A stretch of 5,753 nt of DNA. It comes from Actinomycetales bacterium (GTDB taxonomy: Bacteria > Actinomycetota > Actinomycetes > Mycobacteriales > Mycobacteriaceae). The notes below the pieces were generated by a model that worked only from the letters and a program-made list of their open reading frames with translations, was not told the origin of the DNA and made no database searches. Below, in pieces: positions 4,795 to 5,753 of the stretch. A program made the position numbers and the translations under genes. The DNA is taken from positions 1 to 5,753 of the forward strand of contig DUTZ01000006.1 of assembly GCA_012841845.1 (NCBI GenBank), in the 5' to 3' direction. Within the stretch, counting starts at the first letter, position 1. Each line of letters opens with the position of its first letter.

Positions 4795-5753
4795 CGCGCC
4801 CGGCCCCGGACGCCGTGACGGCGCGGCTCGACGCCGCCCTGCACGAGCTCGCCGCCCTCGGACCGGAGCTGGTGGAGCACGCCAACCGGATCGGCGCGAT
4901 CCTGTGGGCGCCACCGCGCATCGTGGTCGTGGGGCGCCTCAAGGCCGGCAAGTCGACGCTGGTCAACGCGCTCGTGCGGGCGCGGGTCGCGGAGACCGCG
5001 GTGCTCGAGGCCACGACCCTCGTCTCCGTCTACCAGGAGGGCGCGCCGGCCCGGGCCGACGCGGTGCTGCTCGACGGCGGCCGGGTGGAGGTCCCCACCC
5101 ACCACGGCGCGGTCACCGGACTCCCGGTGGAGCCGGGGCAGGTCAGCTATCTGCACCGCATCCTGCCGTCGGCGGCGATCCGTGACTACACGCTCATCGA
5201 CACCCCGGGGCTGGGCACGCTCACCACGGAGAACGACCGGCGGACCCGGCGGGTGCTCATCGACGGCTTCGAGCAGACCCGCGTGGCCTCGGTGGACGCC
5301 GACGCCGCCGTGTTCCTCTTCGACTCCGCCCCCCGCGCCGACGAGGCGGCCTTTCTCAAGCGCCTCGGGTTCACCCCGCTCAACACCCTGGGGGTGCTCT
5401 CCCGCGCGGACGGCTTCGCGGAGGGCGCGCTGGGCTCGCGCGACCCGGTCGAGCACGCGGGCGAGCATTCCGCGGCGCTCGCCGCGCAGTTGCGGGACAC
5501 GGTGTTGACCGTGCTGCCCGTGGCGGGCCTGTTGGCCGAGACGTCCCACACGGGGGCGCTCACGGAGGACGACGCGCGCCGTCTCGCGGAGCTCGCCCCG
5601 TACGCCCCGCTCGAGCTCATCGACCTGCTCGACCGGCCGGACCCGGCACCGATCCCGGGCGTCGTCCGCGACCGGCTGCTGGACCTGCTCGGCGAGGACG
5701 GGGTGGTCCGTGGCCGCGGCGTGGCCCGCGGCGGGGCGGCGGCGCTCAACGAG
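4791..5753 (+). CDS. Bacterial dynamin-like GTPase, second of a pair (3' end missing)
   Basis: An open frame begins with GTG at 4791, overlapping the TGA of the preceding dynamin gene in a GTGA tetranucleotide, and stays open to the window end (321 residues). No Shine-Dalgarno sequence precedes it, so translational coupling is likely; a GTG at 4815 is an alternative start. An N-terminal helix (about 8-38) precedes the GTPase domain: P-loop GRLKAGKS (48-55), G2 threonines T75/T76 in EATTLVSV, G3 DTPGLG (137-142), and a conserved-looking VFLFDSAPRADEAAFL region (174-189). The G4 position reads SRAD (204-207) instead of N/TKxD: the specificity Asp is kept but the Lys is replaced by Arg. The visible part ends after the GTPase domain with an acidic, leucine-rich stretch (about 262-302). 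Stalk and membrane parts would lie beyond the window. The layout resembles the IniC partner of IniA, but this is an analogy and orthology is unproven. Confidence 0.85.
   Translation, partial: MTRPAPDAVTARLDAALHELAALGPELVEHANRIGAILWAPPRIVVVGRLKAGKSTLVNALVRARVAETAVLEATTLVSVYQEGAPARADAVLLDGGRVEVPTHHGAVTGLPVEPGQVSYLHRILPSAAIRDYTLIDTPGLGTLTTENDRRTRRVLIDGFEQTRVASVDADAAVFLFDSAPRADEAAFLKRLGFTPLNTLGVLSRADGFAEGALGSRDPVEHAGEHSAALAAQLRDTVLTVLPVAGLLAETSHTGALTEDDARRLAELAPYAPLELIDLLDRPDPAPIPGVVRDRLLDLLGEDGVVRGRGVARGGAAALNE

Noticed and set aside
3363..5749. Long minus-strand open frames opposite the dynamin genes
   Set aside because: The protein sequences are Arg/Ser/Pro-rich with no recognisable domain, whereas the plus strand encodes ordered GTPase motifs in one frame.

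Overview
The window is very GC-rich, has short intergenic gaps and uses GTG and ATG starts. It looks like a chromosome segment of a high-GC actinobacterium. A mycolate-type relative (Mycobacteriales, for example Dietzia, Gordonia or Rhodococcus) is a plausible guess from the gene content and the TANNNT-type promoters, but the genus cannot be fixed from this sequence alone. No tRNA, rRNA, insertion sequence or CRISPR array was seen.

Left part (1-1510): a 5'-truncated gene for a single-pass membrane protein with a long Gly/Ser/Asp linker and an extracytoplasmic C-terminal domain runs rightward. It converges on cobF (precorrin-6A synthase, deacetylating), which lies on the minus strand. Only 12 bases separate the two stop codons.

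Middle part (1488-2882): cobF diverges from a small VOC/glyoxalase-fold gene across a gap of only 23 bp. The gap holds two oppositely oriented -10 hexamers that share a TA step, each 6-7 nt from its start codon. This looks like a compact bidirectional promoter making two leaderless mRNAs. After the VOC gene comes a CitE/HpcH-type aldolase-lyase gene with its own candidate promoter and Shine-Dalgarno sequence. A GC-rich hairpin that may be a terminator follows it.

Right part (2889-5753): a two-gene operon of bacterial dynamin-like GTPases. The first (618 aa) is complete, with a GTPase domain, a helical stalk, a Gly/Val-rich hydrophobic membrane segment and a C-terminal coiled coil. The second overlaps the stop of the first by four bases (GTGA), so it is probably translationally coupled. 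Its first 321 residues, essentially the GTPase domain, are present before the window ends. The paired layout recalls mycobacterial IniA/IniC and other two-component bacterial dynamins that remodel or repair membranes. The two GTPase domains differ at the G4 nucleotide-specificity motif (TKTD versus SRAD), which suggests a division of labour. This operon is the most interesting system in the window.
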